DNA of 64,000 nucleotides from Desulfurobacteriaceae bacterium. Its GTDB lineage: Bacteria; Aquificota; Aquificia; Desulfurobacteriales; Desulfurobacteriaceae. The stretch is taken from positions 1 through 64,000 of the forward strand of contig JALSNF010000048.1 of the NCBI GenBank assembly GCA_026987115.1, in the 5' to 3' direction. Both the position numbers and the translations under genes were made by a program. The stretch's first letter is position 1; every line of letters begins with the position of its first letter. Positions 28,844 through 38,678 of this stretch are shown here, one piece after another. The notes below the pieces were generated by a model, which ran no database searches, was not told where the DNA came from, and saw only the letters and a program-made list of their open reading frames with translations.

Positions 28844-30286
28844 CTACTTAAAAAGTTGTGCAAAAGTATTTACAGCTGGATTAAACAGACTAAACACCAA
28901 AGAAGGAACAACTCCTGTCAGGATAAAAGCCGCTATGTACATAGCAAGAGGTATGTTCTCCACCAAGGGGAGCTCCTTTAAAGAGAGGTTCTTCACAAGC
29001 TCTGAAAAAGGACCGAAAACTGCCCTTTGGAGCATCCACATAAAGAAACCTGCAGAAAGAGCACTTGCAAGGGGAACAATAACCATAATCCATCCCCAAT
29101 AGTCAAAAGCAGCCAACATTACTGAAAACTCCCCTACAAAACCTGCAGTTCCGGGGAGTCCTACAGCTGCAAGAACTCCTATAACAAACATCGTCATTAA
29201 AAGGGGTATCTTCTTCATTAAACCGCCCATCTCTGAGATGTACCAGGTATGAGTCTTGTGGTGGATATAACCTGCCACCATAAAAAGGAGAGATATAACA
29301 AGAGCGTGTCCCAGCATCTCGTAAACAGCAGCAGAAAAGCCAGCAGCGGTTAGGGAGGCAAGGGCCAAAAGGACAAACCCCATGTGGTTAATAGACGAAT
29401 AAGCAACCATACGCTTAATGTGGTCTTCAGCCAAGGCCCTAAAACCAGCATAGAAGATAGTTAAAACTGCAATAAAGGCCATTAAAGGAGCAAAGAACTT
29501 TGTAGTTGAAGGGAAAAGGAAAATCTCCCACCTTAAAAGTCCGTAAGCCCCCATCTTAAGCAAGAGCCCTGCAAGGAAAACGGAAATAGGAGAAGGAGCC
29601 TGAACGTGGGCATCAGGAAGCCAAGTGTGAAACGGAACAACGGGCATCTTAACTGCAAAGCCTATAAACATTAGTATCCAAATAAGCTTAGCCACACTTG
29701 GTTCCAGATGAATTCCTACAAGCTTTTCAAACTCAAAAGTTCCCGTGTGTAAAAAGAGGACAATTATCCCCAAAAGGAGGAAAACGCTTGCCAAGTGAGT
29801 ATAGATAAAGAACTTCATCGCAGCGTAGATTCTGTTCTCTGCTCCCCAAATACCTATGTGGAAGAACATAGGAACTAAAGTGAACTCCCAGAAAATAAAG
29901 AACCAAATCAAGTTAAGAGAAGCGAAAACCCCTACCATAGGCCCCAAAAATAGGAGAATCAGGAAGAAGTAAGCTCCCGGTCTATCAACGTTCCAAGAGG
30001 AGAGGGTCACAGTTATCGCTAAGAATGCAGTAATTCCAAGGAGTAAAAGGGAAATCCCGTCAACTGCCAAGTGAAGGTTAAAGTCAAAAGGAGGGTAGAT
30101 TTTATAAACCTCGTTAAAAGCAAAGCCGTTTCCCGGATACTTAACTATCAAGTAGGCAGTACAAAGGGACAAGAAAACCCCAACTGCAAGGGAAAGGAAC
30201 TTGGGAATGTCCTTGTTTAACCTCTCTCCAAGCCAAGCAAAGGGAGCTGCTATAATCGGAACAAGTATCATACTTAGCAAAACCAT
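28844..30286 (-). CDS. nuoM: NADH-quinone oxidoreductase subunit M
   Basis: FHTWLPDAHVQAPSPISVFLAGLLLKMGAYG. Confidence 0.95.
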   Translation of the reverse strand: MVLLSMILVPIIAAPFAWLGERLNKDIPKFLSLAVGVFLSLCTAYLIVKYPGNGFAFNEVYKIYPPFDFNLHLAVDGISLLLLGITAFLAITVTLSSWNVDRPGAYFFLILLFLGPMVGVFASLNLIWFFIFWEFTLVPMFFHIGIWGAENRIYAAMKFFIYTHLASVFLLLGIIVLFLHTGTFEFEKLVGIHLEPSVAKLIWILMFIGFAVKMPVVPFHTWLPDAHVQAPSPISVFLAGLLLKMGAYGLLRWEIFLFPSTTKFFAPLMAFIAVLTIFYAGFRALAEDHIKRMVAYSSINHMGFVLLALASLTAAGFSAAVYEMLGHALVISLLFMVAGYIHHKTHTWYISEMGGLMKKIPLLMTMFVIGVLAAVGLPGTAGFVGEFSVMLAAFDYWGWIMVIVPLASALSAGFFMWMLQRAVFGPFSELVKNLSLKELPLVENIPLAMYIAAFILTGVVPSLVFSLFNPAVNTFAQLFK

Positions 30287-30298
30287 CCACTCCTCCTT

Positions 30299-32143
30299 TT
30301 AAACAAGGAAAATAGTAATTAGAACTAAAACAACCACTCCAGCCACAAAGTAGGTTAAGTAGTCAATAACATCTCCTGTTTGTATTTTCCTGCACCTATC
30401 CCAGCAGGCAAGAGAAAGCTTTGCAACACCGTTAACTGCACCGTCAATAACGAAAATGTCAATCCATTCAATAGCCTTTGCTATGGAACCGTAAAAGACA
30501 TATCTACACAGCCACTTAATAGCAGCGTCAACATACCAACCGTTGTAGAGGAATTCATTCAACCCTTTACCCAAAGGATGGGCCAGGAACTTAGCAGTTG
30601 AAATAACTCTCTTGTAGTAAACCAAAAAGACAATACCGAAGAGGACAAACATAACGGTTAAAGTTGCAACTAAGAGGTTAAGGAAGAACGGTTCGTGGAC
30701 TTCACCTCCAGCCAAGAAGTGGACTATTTTCTCCTTAAAGAAGGGAATTATTATCGTCATTGCTGCAAGAACATAAAGGGGAACAAGCATTATAGGGTAG
30801 GCTTCTTTTGCGTGTTTAGAATTTTCAGAAGGTTCACCGGTAAAGACAACAAACCAGAGCCTAAAGCCGTAAGCAATACAGAGAACAGCAGCTATAAAGG
30901 TTAACCAGAATATTACGGGATTTCCGTACTCGTAAACAGAAGCAATAATCCAGTCTTTACTGAAGAAGCCGTTAAAAGGAGGAACGCCAGCTAAGGCCAG
31001 TATGCCCACAAGGAAGAGAAATCCCGTTTGAGGCATGTACTTTAGGAGTCCTCCTAGCTTAAAGGCATCCTTTGTATGGTGGGTCATGTGAATTACGGCA
31101 CCTGCAGCCAAAAAGAGTAGGGCTTTAAATATGGCGTGGTTCATAAGGTGAAATACTCCTGCAACGGCAGAACCTACACCTAAAGCAACAAACATTAAAG
31201 CCAAGTGCTCCATTGTGGAGAAGGCAAGTATTTTCTTTATCTCCGTATGGGCAAGAGCTCCCGTAGCAGCAATAAAGGCTGAGAGAGCTCCTACAAAGGC
31301 CACAACTATTAAAGCGTGTGAGTAGTCAAAGAAAGGAAATAGCCTAGCGACCATATAAACGCCGGCGTTAACCATCGTAGCCGCGTGTATTAACGCTGAA
31401 ACAGTAGTTGGACCTTCCATAGCGTCAAGGAGCCAAGGGAAAAGGGGAAACTGTGCAGACTTACCTATAGCTCCTATAAAGAGGAGAACAGATATGATTA
31501 AGCCCAGCTTAACGCTAAAGACACCTGCCAAAGCCAAACCGTTAAGTTCTTGAAAGTTTATAGTTCCAAGGAAAACCCAAGCAACTATTATCCCTGCAAG
31601 CATAAATACATCGCCAAACCTCGTCATAACAAAGGCTTTAAGTGCAGCCTCAGCGGCACTTTTTTTCCAGTACCAGTACCCAATTAAGAGGTAAGAGCAT
31701 AAACCAACGCCTTCCCAGAAGATGTAAAGCCCAAGTAAGTTGCTAACAAACACTAAACCTACCATTGAACCAATAAAGAACAGCTTCTCAAAGTAATACC
31801 TTTCTGGGCTCTCATCTTCCTCCATATAACCCCGTGAGAAAATAATGTCTAAAAAGCCAATGCCTGTGGCAATCAAGGCCATAATAATGGCTAAGTTGTC
31901 AACGTAAATCCCAAGGGGAACTTTAAAGTGTCCAAAAGAGAACCAGTTAAAATGATGGATTATCGGCTTTTCACCTAAGTTCAAAGCTATGTAGCAGGAA
32001 AAGAGAAAGCCTAAAAGTCCCGTTATAGCTGCAACCCAAAACGAAGCCCACTTTTTAAAGTAGTGACCTATTAAGAAGGCCAGAATACTGCCCAAGAAGA
32101 AAACTGCAATGGTTGCGTAAACTATACTCACCATCCCTACCAC
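30299..32143 (-). CDS. nuoL: NADH-quinone oxidoreductase subunit L
   Basis: FPLFPWLLDAMEGPTTVSALIHAATMVNAGVYM. Confidence 0.95.
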   Translation of the reverse strand: MVGMVSIVYATIAVFFLGSILAFLIGHYFKKWASFWVAAITGLLGFLFSCYIALNLGEKPIIHHFNWFSFGHFKVPLGIYVDNLAIIMALIATGIGFLDIIFSRGYMEEDESPERYYFEKLFFIGSMVGLVFVSNLLGLYIFWEGVGLCSYLLIGYWYWKKSAAEAALKAFVMTRFGDVFMLAGIIVAWVFLGTINFQELNGLALAGVFSVKLGLIISVLLFIGAIGKSAQFPLFPWLLDAMEGPTTVSALIHAATMVNAGVYMVARLFPFFDYSHALIVVAFVGALSAFIAATGALAHTEIKKILAFSTMEHLALMFVALGVGSAVAGVFHLMNHAIFKALLFLAAGAVIHMTHHTKDAFKLGGLLKYMPQTGFLFLVGILALAGVPPFNGFFSKDWIIASVYEYGNPVIFWLTFIAAVLCIAYGFRLWFVVFTGEPSENSKHAKEAYPIMLVPLYVLAAMTIIIPFFKEKIVHFLAGGEVHEPFFLNLLVATLTVMFVLFGIVFLVYYKRVISTAKFLAHPLGKGLNEFLYNGWYVDAAIKWLCRYVFYGSIAKAIEWIDIFVIDGAVNGVAKLSLACWDRCRKIQTGDVIDYLTYFVAGVVVLVLITIFLV

Positions 32144-32445
32144 CTCAAGTTCTTAATTTTTGAAGGGATAACTTCACCAAAGCGTTTATAAAACACTATA
32201 ACTATCGCAAGACCTACGGCAGCCTCTAAAGCAGCTAAACCTATGGTGAAGAAGGTAAACACTTCACCGTCTATGTTTCTCTGGGCAGAGAAAATCACGA
32301 AGTTTATATTTGCAGCATTTATTATCATCTCTACCGCAAAGAGCATCCTTATTACAGACTTCCTAGAGAGGAGCCCGTAAACCCCTACGGCAAGCAGGGA
32401 AAAGGAGAGAAATAAGTAAGCGTGAACGTCAGCTTCTAGAAGCAT
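32137..32445 (-). CDS. nuoK: NADH-quinone oxidoreductase subunit K
   Basis: Small 3-TM protein, ALEAAVGLAIVIVFYK. Confidence 0.94.
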   Translation of the reverse strand: MLLEADVHAYLFLSFSLLAVGVYGLLSRKSVIRMLFAVEMIINAANINFVIFSAQRNIDGEVFTFFTIGLAALEAAVGLAIVIVFYKRFGEVIPSKIKNLRW

Positions 32446-32929
32446 CTTTCTCCGCCTCCCTCTTCTTTGTAATTATGGCGTTTGCCATGTAAAGTATTGC
32501 CGCAACTATAAAGCCTAAAACCAAGGTAAAGAAGGAGTACTTCTCAACGAAGACAGTTCCAAGGAGCTCCGTAGAGTAAGTCTTAAAAGGAAATGTATCT
32601 ATAGCACTTAGGAAACTCAGGATAACACCGACAATAAGGAGAGAGAAACTGAGAACTATTGCCCTAACAGCTTTTCCAGGAGGCTTTTTGTAGCTCTCAC
32701 CAATCATCATAATAGCAAAGAGGACAAGTATAGTAACGCCACCTGCGTAAATAGCAAGCTGAACACCTCCAAGAACCGGCATGTTTAAACCAAAGTAAAC
32801 AAGTGAAATCTCTGAAAGGAGGACAACAAAAGAGACAGCTGCCCACAAAAGGGAAGACGCTTCAAGGGCTATTATCGCAGAGAAAATTATTATGGCGTAT
32901 ATAATCCAGAAATAGATGTTCCCGCTCAT
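32429..32929 (-). CDS. nuoJ: NADH-quinone oxidoreductase subunit J
   Basis: Five-TM, LAIYAGGVTILVLFAIMM. Confidence 0.93.
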   Translation of the reverse strand: MSGNIYFWIIYAIIIFSAIIALEASSLLWAAVSFVVLLSEISLVYFGLNMPVLGGVQLAIYAGGVTILVLFAIMMIGESYKKPPGKAVRAIVLSFSLLIVGVILSFLSAIDTFPFKTYSTELLGTVFVEKYSFFTLVLGFIVAAILYMANAIITKKREAEKDASRS

Positions 32930-33444
32930 TTCTCCTCTCCCTTCTTGTCCTCAAGCTGCTTTTTCTTTAAAGCCTCTCTTTTTTTCTTTTCTATCATCTC
33001 TTCCATTTTCTTTGCCTTCTCTATAGCCTCTTCCAAACCTTCCGGCTCAAAAACAAACTGGTAAAGGTTATCCCAAGTTCCAGGTTCTACAATCATGCTG
33101 TAGTTATCGGTAAGCTTAATTGCCTTTTCAGGCTTTGTAGGACAAGCGTCCTCACAGAGCCCACAGAATATACACTCGTTCCCTCTAACTTTAGGAACTG
33201 CCCTTGGTTTCTTAACTCCCGTAGGGACCATCTCTATACAGTTAACAGGACAAGCCCTTGCACACATTGAACAGCCTATACAAAGCTCAGCTTTAATTAT
33301 GTGCTTTCCCCTGTAGTGGAGTTCCCTTTTAACTCCCTTATCCCACCAGACCTCAGTAGCTTTCGGAGCAAATAGAGCCTTAGTTACCCTTATCACCTTC
33401 TTAGTAGCTTCAAAAGGTACCATTAACGCCTCTTTTATCTCCAT
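32926..33444 (-). CDS. nuoI: NADH-quinone oxidoreductase subunit I (2x[4Fe-4S])
   Basis: CIGCSMCARACPVNCI and CIFCGLCEDACPT. Confidence 0.95.
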   Translation of the reverse strand: MEIKEALMVPFEATKKVIRVTKALFAPKATEVWWDKGVKRELHYRGKHIIKAELCIGCSMCARACPVNCIEMVPTGVKKPRAVPKVRGNECIFCGLCEDACPTKPEKAIKLTDNYSMIVEPGTWDNLYQFVFEPEGLEEAIEKAKKMEEMIEKKKREALKKKQLEDKKGEEK

Positions 33445-33459
33445 TTCACCTCTCCTTTT

Positions 33460-34404
33460 TTAGAATAGGAACATCTTAATAAGTATCACAAAGGCCAAGT
33501 TCAGCAGAGCAAGAGGAGTTAAAACCTTCCAGCAAAAACGAAGAAGTTGGTCCATCCTTATACGGGGAGTAGAAGCTCTGACCACAAAAGTAAACAAGTA
33601 GAGAAAAGCAATTTTTATGAAGAACCAGACAATCCCCGGCAGTACAGGACCTTTAAATCCACCTAAAAAGAGTATAACGGCCACACAGTAGAGAGCAAAG
33701 AGCTCTACAAGCTTTGAAAGAACTAAAATTGCGTAGTTAAATCCCCCAAACTCTGTTAAGAAACCGTAAACTACCTCCTGTTCAGCTTCCGGTATGTCAA
33801 AGGGAGGTCTATCTGTAACTATCAAAGTTGAAGTTATAAAGATTAAAAAAGCTGGAAGCAAAACTAAGAAGGACAAGAAAGAACTTTCTTTCACTATTTC
33901 AAGGTTGTTTAAAGTACCAAAGAAAACGGCAACAGAAAGGGCAGAGAGCCAAAGGGGAATTTCACCTGAAATCATCTGATTTACTACCCTAAGTCCCCCG
34001 ATGAAAGAGTACTTGCTCTTTGAAGCCCAACCTGCATAGAAGAAGACAGGAGGCATACCTGTAACAAGGGCAAGAATTATCAGTAGGTCAAAGCTGGTAC
34101 TAACGACCCATAGGTTCTCAGAAAAGGGTATGAAGGCAATTAACGCCACAACGAGGAGGAAAGCAACAAAGGGTATGAGGGAAAAGAGGAGCTTATTTGC
34201 CCTCCTCTGAATGATAAACTCTTTCTGAAGGAGCTTAAACACGTCAGCCGTTGTCTGAAGGATTCCCCACTTACCTACATAGTATGGTCCAGTTCTAAGA
34301 TGAACGTCTGCCAAAATCTTCCTCTCAAAGTAGAATATCATTAAGAAAACAACTAAAAGAAAGAGAAATCCTGGGAAAAAGAGAGCTTTCAACCACGCTT
34401 CCAT
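33460..34404 (-). CDS. nuoH: NADH-quinone oxidoreductase subunit H
   Basis: DRPPFDIPEAEQEVVYGFLTEFGG. Confidence 0.95.
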   Translation of the reverse strand: MEAWLKALFFPGFLFLLVVFLMIFYFERKILADVHLRTGPYYVGKWGILQTTADVFKLLQKEFIIQRRANKLLFSLIPFVAFLLVVALIAFIPFSENLWVVSTSFDLLIILALVTGMPPVFFYAGWASKSKYSFIGGLRVVNQMISGEIPLWLSALSVAVFFGTLNNLEIVKESSFLSFLVLLPAFLIFITSTLIVTDRPPFDIPEAEQEVVYGFLTEFGGFNYAILVLSKLVELFALYCVAVILFLGGFKGPVLPGIVWFFIKIAFLYLFTFVVRASTPRIRMDQLLRFCWKVLTPLALLNLAFVILIKMFLF

Positions 34405-34414
34405 ATCAATCCTC

Positions 34415-35587
34415 CTACCTATCTATATCCCCGTGGCACATGTAAAGGGAAGCAAAAATCACGGGAACATCGGCAAGCTTTACGTTCTTCATTATCTCAG
34501 GCATAGCCCAAAGGTTCGCAAAGGAAGGAGCTCTCATCTTTAACCTGTAAGGTCCGGTCCCTCCTTCACTTACGAGGTGAAAACCAAAACACCCTCTTGC
34601 CCACTCAACGTTAACGTAAGCTTCCCCTTGCGGAACTTTAATAGGGAACTTTGTCCTGTAATCTCCTTCAGGTAAACCTTCTATAGCCTGCCTTATTATC
34701 TTTGCAGACTCTTTAAGCTCTTCCCATATCACAAGGTATCTGGCGTAAGAATCTCCTTCTTCCTTCGTAATTACCTTAAAGTCAAGCTCACCGTAAGCAG
34801 CGTAAGGGTAATCCTTCCTGATATCAGAAGCTACTCCGCTAGCCCTTAAAGCTGGCCCTGCAAGGCCAATTTCAATAGCTTTTTCCTTACTTACCTTTCC
34901 AACTCCAACTGACCTTATTTTTAAAGTGGGGTTATCAACAAAGACCTCTTCATACCTTGGTATGAATTCCTTTTCCAAATAGTCAACGGCAACTACCATC
35001 TTCTCAATAAACTTCCCTGTAGGCTCGTACCTAACTCCCCCGGGAACTATTGAAGAAGTTGCAATCCTTTGCCCAGAAAAGGTCTCAAAGGCATCAAGGA
35101 ACTTCTCCCTGGCAATTAAAGCCCACTGCATAGGGGTATGAACCCCCATAACTCCAACGAAACTACCAAGGCCTATAAGGTGGCTTACTATCCTCCCTCC
35201 TTCACAGAGTATAGTTCTTACATAATCAGCTTTTTTAGGAACCTCAACTCCGGCTATCTTCTCAGCAGCTATGGAATAACCAGTCATAGTTCCAAAGTCA
35301 TCCATAAAGCAAGCTCTCTCAACATTAACTATTGCGTTTATCCAAGTTCTGTATTCAACAAGCTTTTCAAGGAGCCTTAAAACATAGCCTATGTCTGGGT
35401 CAACCTTAACAACCTCGTCTCCGTCAACCCAGACCTTTAACCTCATAGGACCTGAAGCCGGATGCTGAACACCCCAGTTTAACTGGAGAAGTTTCTCCTG
35501 CAAAAGACCCAGGTCTTCCCCTACAACCTCTTTAGTCTCCTCTACAACAAAAGTATAACCAGCAGTAGCGATGCTACTTCCCATCAC
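34415..35587 (-). CDS. nuoD: NuoD-like subunit (complex I 49 kDa / group 4 hydrogenase large subunit-like), divergent
   Basis: NWGVQHPASGPMRL, EYRTWINAIVNVERACFMDDFG, AEKIAGVEVP, YRLKMRAPSFANL, C-term SLYMCHGDIDR. Confidence 0.9.
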   Translation of the reverse strand: MMGSSIATAGYTFVVEETKEVVGEDLGLLQEKLLQLNWGVQHPASGPMRLKVWVDGDEVVKVDPDIGYVLRLLEKLVEYRTWINAIVNVERACFMDDFGTMTGYSIAAEKIAGVEVPKKADYVRTILCEGGRIVSHLIGLGSFVGVMGVHTPMQWALIAREKFLDAFETFSGQRIATSSIVPGGVRYEPTGKFIEKMVVAVDYLEKEFIPRYEEVFVDNPTLKIRSVGVGKVSKEKAIEIGLAGPALRASGVASDIRKDYPYAAYGELDFKVITKEEGDSYARYLVIWEELKESAKIIRQAIEGLPEGDYRTKFPIKVPQGEAYVNVEWARGCFGFHLVSEGGTGPYRLKMRAPSFANLWAMPEIMKNVKLADVPVIFASLYMCHGDIDR

Positions 35588-36057
35588 TTTTTCTCCTTAG
35601 TAGGCTTTCTATGTTTTTTAAAGTCGTAAGACTTCCTTAAAGGGAAAAGCCCTTTTGCCCATTGAGGGAGCAACATAACTTCAAGCCTTGGATTACCTAT
35701 AAAGTCTATACCGAACATCTCCCAAGCTTCCCTTTCGTGAGGCTGTAAAGGAGGGAAAATATCTGAAACCGTAGGAACTGAAAGGTCATTTTCTGGAAGC
35801 TCTACCCTTACCATAACAAGGTTTTTCTCTTCTAAGTTTTCAAGAACATAGTTAACCTGGAATCCATTACCTTTAGGAGTATAGTCAACAACAGAAACTG
35901 TATGTGGGTAGTTAAAGCCAAGCTCTTTAAGGTAAGAGACTAACTCCCTTAGCCTCTCTTTAGTGCAGTGAACAAGCAAGATATTGGTATCGTATTCCTC
36001 GCATTGAAAGCCAAACTTGCTTGATACCTTCTCCTTTACTTCTTCAAGCATAACCAC
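35584..36057 (-). CDS. nuoC: NADH-quinone oxidoreductase subunit C
   Basis: LQPHEREAWEMFGIDFIGNPRLEVMLLP...FPLRKSY. Confidence 0.93.
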   Translation of the reverse strand: MVMLEEVKEKVSSKFGFQCEEYDTNILLVHCTKERLRELVSYLKELGFNYPHTVSVVDYTPKGNGFQVNYVLENLEEKNLVMVRVELPENDLSVPTVSDIFPPLQPHEREAWEMFGIDFIGNPRLEVMLLPQWAKGLFPLRKSYDFKKHRKPTKEKK

Positions 36058-36060
36058 CTC

Positions 36061-36531
36061 TTAGTACTCTATTTGCTCCATTTTGCTTGGGTACCTCTTA
36101 GCAGCATTCTCTCTATCTCTAAGGATTATCTCCTTAAGCCTCAAAAAGCCTTCAAGGGTAGCCTCCGGATTTGGAGGACAGCCTGCAACAAATACGTCAA
36201 AAGGTATGTACTGGGAAACGTCAACGGCAACGAAATCAGAGTCCCAATAAGGACCTCCTCCTGCGGCACAGGCTCCCATTCCAAAAACATATCTCGGTTC
36301 AGGCATCTGCTGATAAACTCTTAAAAGAACAGGCAATACTTTCCGTGAAACTAAGCCAGTAACGATTATGAAATCGGCCTGCCTTGGACTGGGAGTCATC
36401 ATAAAACCGTACCTTTCCCAGTCAAACCTCGGTCCCATTAAAGCAAGAACCTCCAAGGAACAGCATCCGCTACAGAAATGAACTCCCCAAGGAGAGTTTG
36501 ACCTACTCCAGTCAAAGAACTTTAATATCAT
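36061..36531 (-). CDS. nuoB: NADH-quinone oxidoreductase subunit B
   Basis: CSGCCSLEVLALMGPRFDWERYGF, ASPRQAD-like TPSPRQADFIIVTG, MGACAAGGGPYW, GCPPNPEA. Confidence 0.95.
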   Translation of the reverse strand: MILKFFDWSRSNSPWGVHFCSGCCSLEVLALMGPRFDWERYGFMMTPSPRQADFIIVTGLVSRKVLPVLLRVYQQMPEPRYVFGMGACAAGGGPYWDSDFVAVDVSQYIPFDVFVAGCPPNPEATLEGFLRLKEIILRDRENAAKRYPSKMEQIEY

Positions 36532-36863
36532 CTTCTATTTCCTCCAATCATTATGTAGGAAAGAGGAACCATAAGGAGTAGTGAAAAGAGAATAAAAATC
36601 CAACCAAACTTTGGGTCCCCTTTCCCTACGGAGTAGAGAACAAAAAAGACCCCTGCTATGTCCATTGCTATGAAGATGATTGCGTAAAAGTAGTACTGAA
36701 AGTTAACGCTGGCTATTATGGGCTCCGGTGCAGGAAGACCACACTCGTAAGTGTCCTCTTTAACTGGATGGGGATTTTTAGGGGCAACAGCAACCGACAT
36801 TATCCACAAAGCTAAACCGAGAAAACCGATAACTCCTATAAAGACTATGAAGCTATAAAGCAT
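36528..36863 (-). CDS. nuoA: NADH-quinone oxidoreductase subunit A
   Basis: KEDTYECGLPAPEP; start reassigned to MLYSFIVFIG at 36863, preceded by GAGGAG. ORF-track Met at 36908 overlaps the predicted promoter. Confidence 0.9.
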   Translation of the reverse strand: MLYSFIVFIGVIGFLGLALWIMSVAVAPKNPHPVKEDTYECGLPAPEPIIASVNFQYYFYAIIFIAMDIAGVFFVLYSVGKGDPKFGWIFILFSLLLMVPLSYIMIGGNRR

Positions 36864-36894
36864 CTCAACTAACTCCTCTAAGGTGGTAGTTAAG

Positions 36895-36960
36895 TAGTAT
36901 GTTATCAAATCGTAAAAATTTTGTAAACATTCTGTAAATGAGTAGTTAAGTTAATTTTAA
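36895..36960 (-). repeat. Six direct hexamers at exact 11-bp period (TTAAAA, TTAACT, TTTACA, TTTACA, TTTACG, ATAACA)
   Basis: Minus strand TTAAAATTAAC|TTAACTACTCA|TTTACAGAATG|TTTACAAAATT|TTTACGATTTG|ATAACATACTA. Confidence 0.55.
36899..36927 (-). promoter_or_regulatory. Putative sigma-70 promoter for the nuo operon
   Basis: Minus strand TTTACA-N17-TAACAT (-35 36922-36927, -10 36899-36904). Confidence 0.55.
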
Positions 36961-37027
36961 GATAAAAAACTTTTAATAGTCAAGAATAGAGAAGGAAGGG
37001 CGGGAATTGAAAGGTAGCTTTATATCT

Positions 37028-37825
37028 TTAACCGAACCTACCGGTTATGTAATCTTCGGTTAACTTAACTTTAGGAGTAATAAACATCTCCTCAGTCTTA
37101 TTAAACTCTATAAGCTCTCCTAAGTACATAAAAGCCGTATAGTCTGACACCCTTGCAGCTTGCTGCATGTTATGGGTTACTATGACGATAGTTAACCTAT
37201 CCCTGAAGCTAACTACAAGCTCTTCAATTTTTGCAGTTGAAATTGGGTCTAAGGCACTTGTAGGCTCATCAAAGAGCAAAACCTCAGGCTCAACAGCTAT
37301 AGCTCTTGCTATACACAACCTCTGCTGTTGTCCCCCCGAAAGGCCGGAAGCAGGGTCTTTCAACCTGTCCTTTACCTCATCCCAGAGGGCTGCATCTTTA
37401 AGGGCCTTTTCAACTCTGTCTTTAAGCTCTCCCTTGTTCTTTATGCCTTTTAACCTTAAACCGTAAGCAACGTTATCAAAGATTGACATTGGAAAGGCGG
37501 TAGGTTTCTGAAAAACCATTCCTATCCTGCTTCTGAGCTTTATAAGGTCGTAGTTTTTCTCAAGGATGTTCTCTCCGTCAAGAAGGATTTTCCCCTCGTA
37601 CCTGTTCCCAGGGTAAAGGTCGTGCATTCTGTTGAAACACCTAAGAAGAGTGGTTTTCCCGCAGCCAGAAGGACCAATAAGGGCGGTAACTTTCTTTTCA
37701 GGAATCTTAAAGGATATGTCTTTTAAAGCTCTCTTTTCTCCATAATAGAAGTTGAGTTTATCAACAACTAACTTTGGGGACTCTTTTGGCTCTATGACAA
37801 AGCGTTCTTTTACATCAAACTCCAT
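37028..37825 (-). CDS. pstB: Phosphate ABC transporter ATP-binding protein
   Basis: Walker [35 protein letters not shown]. Confidence 0.97.
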   Translation of the reverse strand: MEFDVKERFVIEPKESPKLVVDKLNFYYGEKRALKDISFKIPEKKVTALIGPSGCGKTTLLRCFNRMHDLYPGNRYEGKILLDGENILEKNYDLIKLRSRIGMVFQKPTAFPMSIFDNVAYGLRLKGIKNKGELKDRVEKALKDAALWDEVKDRLKDPASGLSGGQQQRLCIARAIAVEPEVLLFDEPTSALDPISTAKIEELVVSFRDRLTIVIVTHNMQQAARVSDYTAFMYLGELIEFNKTEEMFITPKVKLTEDYITGRFG

Positions 37826-37833
37826 TTTTCCTC

Positions 37834-38676
37834 CTACTTCTTAAACTTGTAGTGGGCAATTAGCCTGCCGAGTATGTTTGCTCCTAAAACGCCAAAGGTA
37901 AGGAGAATTGCTGCAACCCAAGCTAAGTCTTGCCAGTATTTATAAGGGCTCATTGCGTAGTCGTACATGGTAACCGTTAATGAAGCTATGGGTTGAAACA
38001 TATTGAGGGTGAAGAAGTTGTTGTTAAAGGAGGTAAAGAGTAAAGGCGCCGTTTCTCCACCTATCCTTGCCACAGAGAGGATTACTCCGGTCATTATCCC
38101 AGTAATGGCAGCCCTGTAAACTACGTCCTTAATAACCTTAAACTTGGTAGCACCAAGGGCATAAGCTGCCTCTCTAAGTTCAGGGGGAACCATCCTTAAC
38201 ATATCGTCAGTAGTTCTAACTATGATAGGTATCATCATTATGGCTAAAGAGACTGAACCGGCTATTCCCATAAAGTGGCCCAAAGGTTTAACCATTATCG
38301 CATAAACGAAGGTTCCCACTACTATTGAAGGAACGCTCATTAAGACATCAGAAAGATCTCTTATTATGTTTGCAATTCTGCTTCCTTTACCGTACTCTGA
38401 AAGGTAAGTTCCAGCTATTATCCCTATAGGGATTCCTATTAAGGTGGCAAAGAGCACTATTAGAGTCTGGCCAACTATCGCGTGCCTTAAGCCTCCTGTG
38501 TTATCTCCCGGTGAAGGAGGAGGACCGATGATTGCTTCAATGGAAAGGGAGGAAAGACCTTTGTATAAGAGAGTCCCAAGTATCCAAAAAAGCCACACTA
38601 AACCTAGAAGTGCTGCAAGGGTTGACAACACAAGAACTACGGCGTTAACTATTTTCCTCTTTGTAAACGCGTCCAC
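37834..38676 (-). CDS. pstA: Phosphate ABC transporter permease PstA
   Basis: [45 protein letters not shown]. Confidence 0.95.
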   Translation of the reverse strand: MDAFTKRKIVNAVVLVLSTLAALLGLVWLFWILGTLLYKGLSSLSIEAIIGPPPSPGDNTGGLRHAIVGQTLIVLFATLIGIPIGIIAGTYLSEYGKGSRIANIIRDLSDVLMSVPSIVVGTFVYAIMVKPLGHFMGIAGSVSLAIMMIPIIVRTTDDMLRMVPPELREAAYALGATKFKVIKDVVYRAAITGIMTGVILSVARIGGETAPLLFTSFNNNFFTLNMFQPIASLTVTMYDYAMSPYKYWQDLAWVAAILLTFGVLGANILGRLIAHYKFKK

Positions 38677-38678
38677 AA

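Noticed and set aside
36933-36938. Alternative -35 (second TTTACA) for nuoA
   Set aside because: Spacing to TAACAT would be 28 bp, too long; treated as part of the phased array instead.
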